Shown piece by piece: positions 6,268-6,435 of a stretch of 6,435 nt of DNA; within the stretch, counting starts at the first letter, position 1; each line of letters begins with the position of its first letter. The translations under genes and the position numbers were made by a program. The notes under the pieces are model-generated. The model was not told the origin of the DNA. It did not search any database and saw nothing but the letters and a program-made list of their open reading frames with translations. Source of the DNA: an uncultured Eubacterium sp. (GTDB taxonomy: Bacteria > Bacillota_A > Clostridia > Lachnospirales > Lachnospiraceae); the NCBI GenBank assembly GCA_947653505.1, contig CANTHI010000224.1:1-6435 (forward strand), read 5' to 3'.

Positions 6268-6435
6268 GTATGAGCGTTTCATTACTTTTCACGGGCCAGG
6301 AATGCGCAGGGTTTGCACCATAGGCACGAACTTAAGTGAAAATGTAACAATTTACATAAAAATGTTACATTTGGGCTGCACGGACGCTGGGAGAGGAAAT
6401 TTGCCCCGTCTGCTGTGTCCGCTCCAGAATGCAAG
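6268..6435. other. 168-nt intergenic stretch at the window edge
   Basis: No gene is supportable. The final ATG (6429-6431) has no SD at usable spacing. The stretch contains a 7+4-bp interrupted inverted repeat (6282-6292 with 6336-6347) and the AT-rich nested inverted repeats at 6340-6372, then GC-richer sequence to the edge. It is probably the upstream region of a following gene, or the 3' end of a converging one. Confidence 0.5.
6340..6372. promoter_or_regulatory. nested inverted repeats, candidate operator
   Basis: AAATGTAACA (6340-6349) and TGTTACATTT (6363-6372) form a perfect 10-bp inverted repeat around a 13-nt spacer. Inside it lies a second palindrome, ATGTAA-CAAT-TTACAT (6342-6357), and the right arm is itself a near palindrome, ATGT-T-ACAT (6362-6370). 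This gives several ATGTWA half-sites in 33 bp of AT-rich DNA, as expected for a dimeric repressor or activator site. No U-tract follows, so it is not a terminator. The binding protein is unknown. Confidence 0.5.

Noticed and set aside
6340..6372. Assignment of the inverted repeat to BirA, GlnR/TnrA, FNR/CRP or Rex
   Set aside because: The half-site ATGTAAC and the 15-nt spacing only loosely resemble BirA sites (TTGTTAAC type), and spacing or bases do not fit the other consensus sites, so no regulator is named.
6282..6434. Partial minus-strand gene entering from the right edge
   Set aside because: Fifty open codons can arise by chance. The frame runs through the AT-rich palindromes, the protein matches nothing I recognise, and the neighbouring frames are also open over the GC-rich part.
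6268..6435. tRNA, riboswitch or small RNA gene in the tail
   Set aside because: No cloverleaf, CCA end or conserved riboswitch core was found; only the short inverted repeats described separately.

Overview
The window looks like core-metabolism chromosome from an anaerobic, fermentative Gram-positive bacterium, most likely a Clostridia member of the Lachnospiraceae type. The grounds are a pyruvate:ferredoxin oxidoreductase (PFOR) as the pyruvate-oxidising enzyme, a citrate synthase with the clostridial-style EHGGGNNST and GHAVY motifs, strong AGGAGG-like Shine-Dalgarno (SD) sequences, and moderate GC by eye. The genus cannot be fixed from this sequence alone.

Layout: all four protein genes are on the + strand. 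Positions 1-1004 hold the C-terminal three quarters of a Si-type citrate synthase whose start lies before the window. After a 24-nt gap comes a complete O-acetylhomoserine sulfhydrylase (metY type, 1029-2321). A 124-nt non-coding gap (2322-2445) contains a long imperfect hairpin (2388-2443) whose 3' arm holds the SD of a small gene (2446-2640, 64 aa, resembling DUF3787/CDIF630_02480-like proteins). Eleven nt later, with its SD abutting the small gene's stop codon, begins the 1190-aa PFOR (2652-6224). A strong intrinsic terminator (6223-6267) closes the unit. The last 168 nt (6268-6435) contain no gene I can support, but carry nested ATGTAA/TTACAT inverted repeats that look like an operator for something beyond the window.

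The three enzymes share acetyl-CoA. PFOR makes it from pyruvate while reducing ferredoxin. Citrate synthase spends it towards citrate, 2-oxoglutarate and glutamate. MetY uses O-acetylhomoserine, whose acetyl group comes from acetyl-CoA. No terminator or convincing promoter is visible between the genes, so one transcript could cover all four, although a separate start before the small gene cannot be excluded.

The part most worth a second look is the small gene with its leader: a hairpin hiding the SD of a 64-aa protein that appears translationally coupled to PFOR. I see no mobile element, CRISPR array, tRNA or rRNA.
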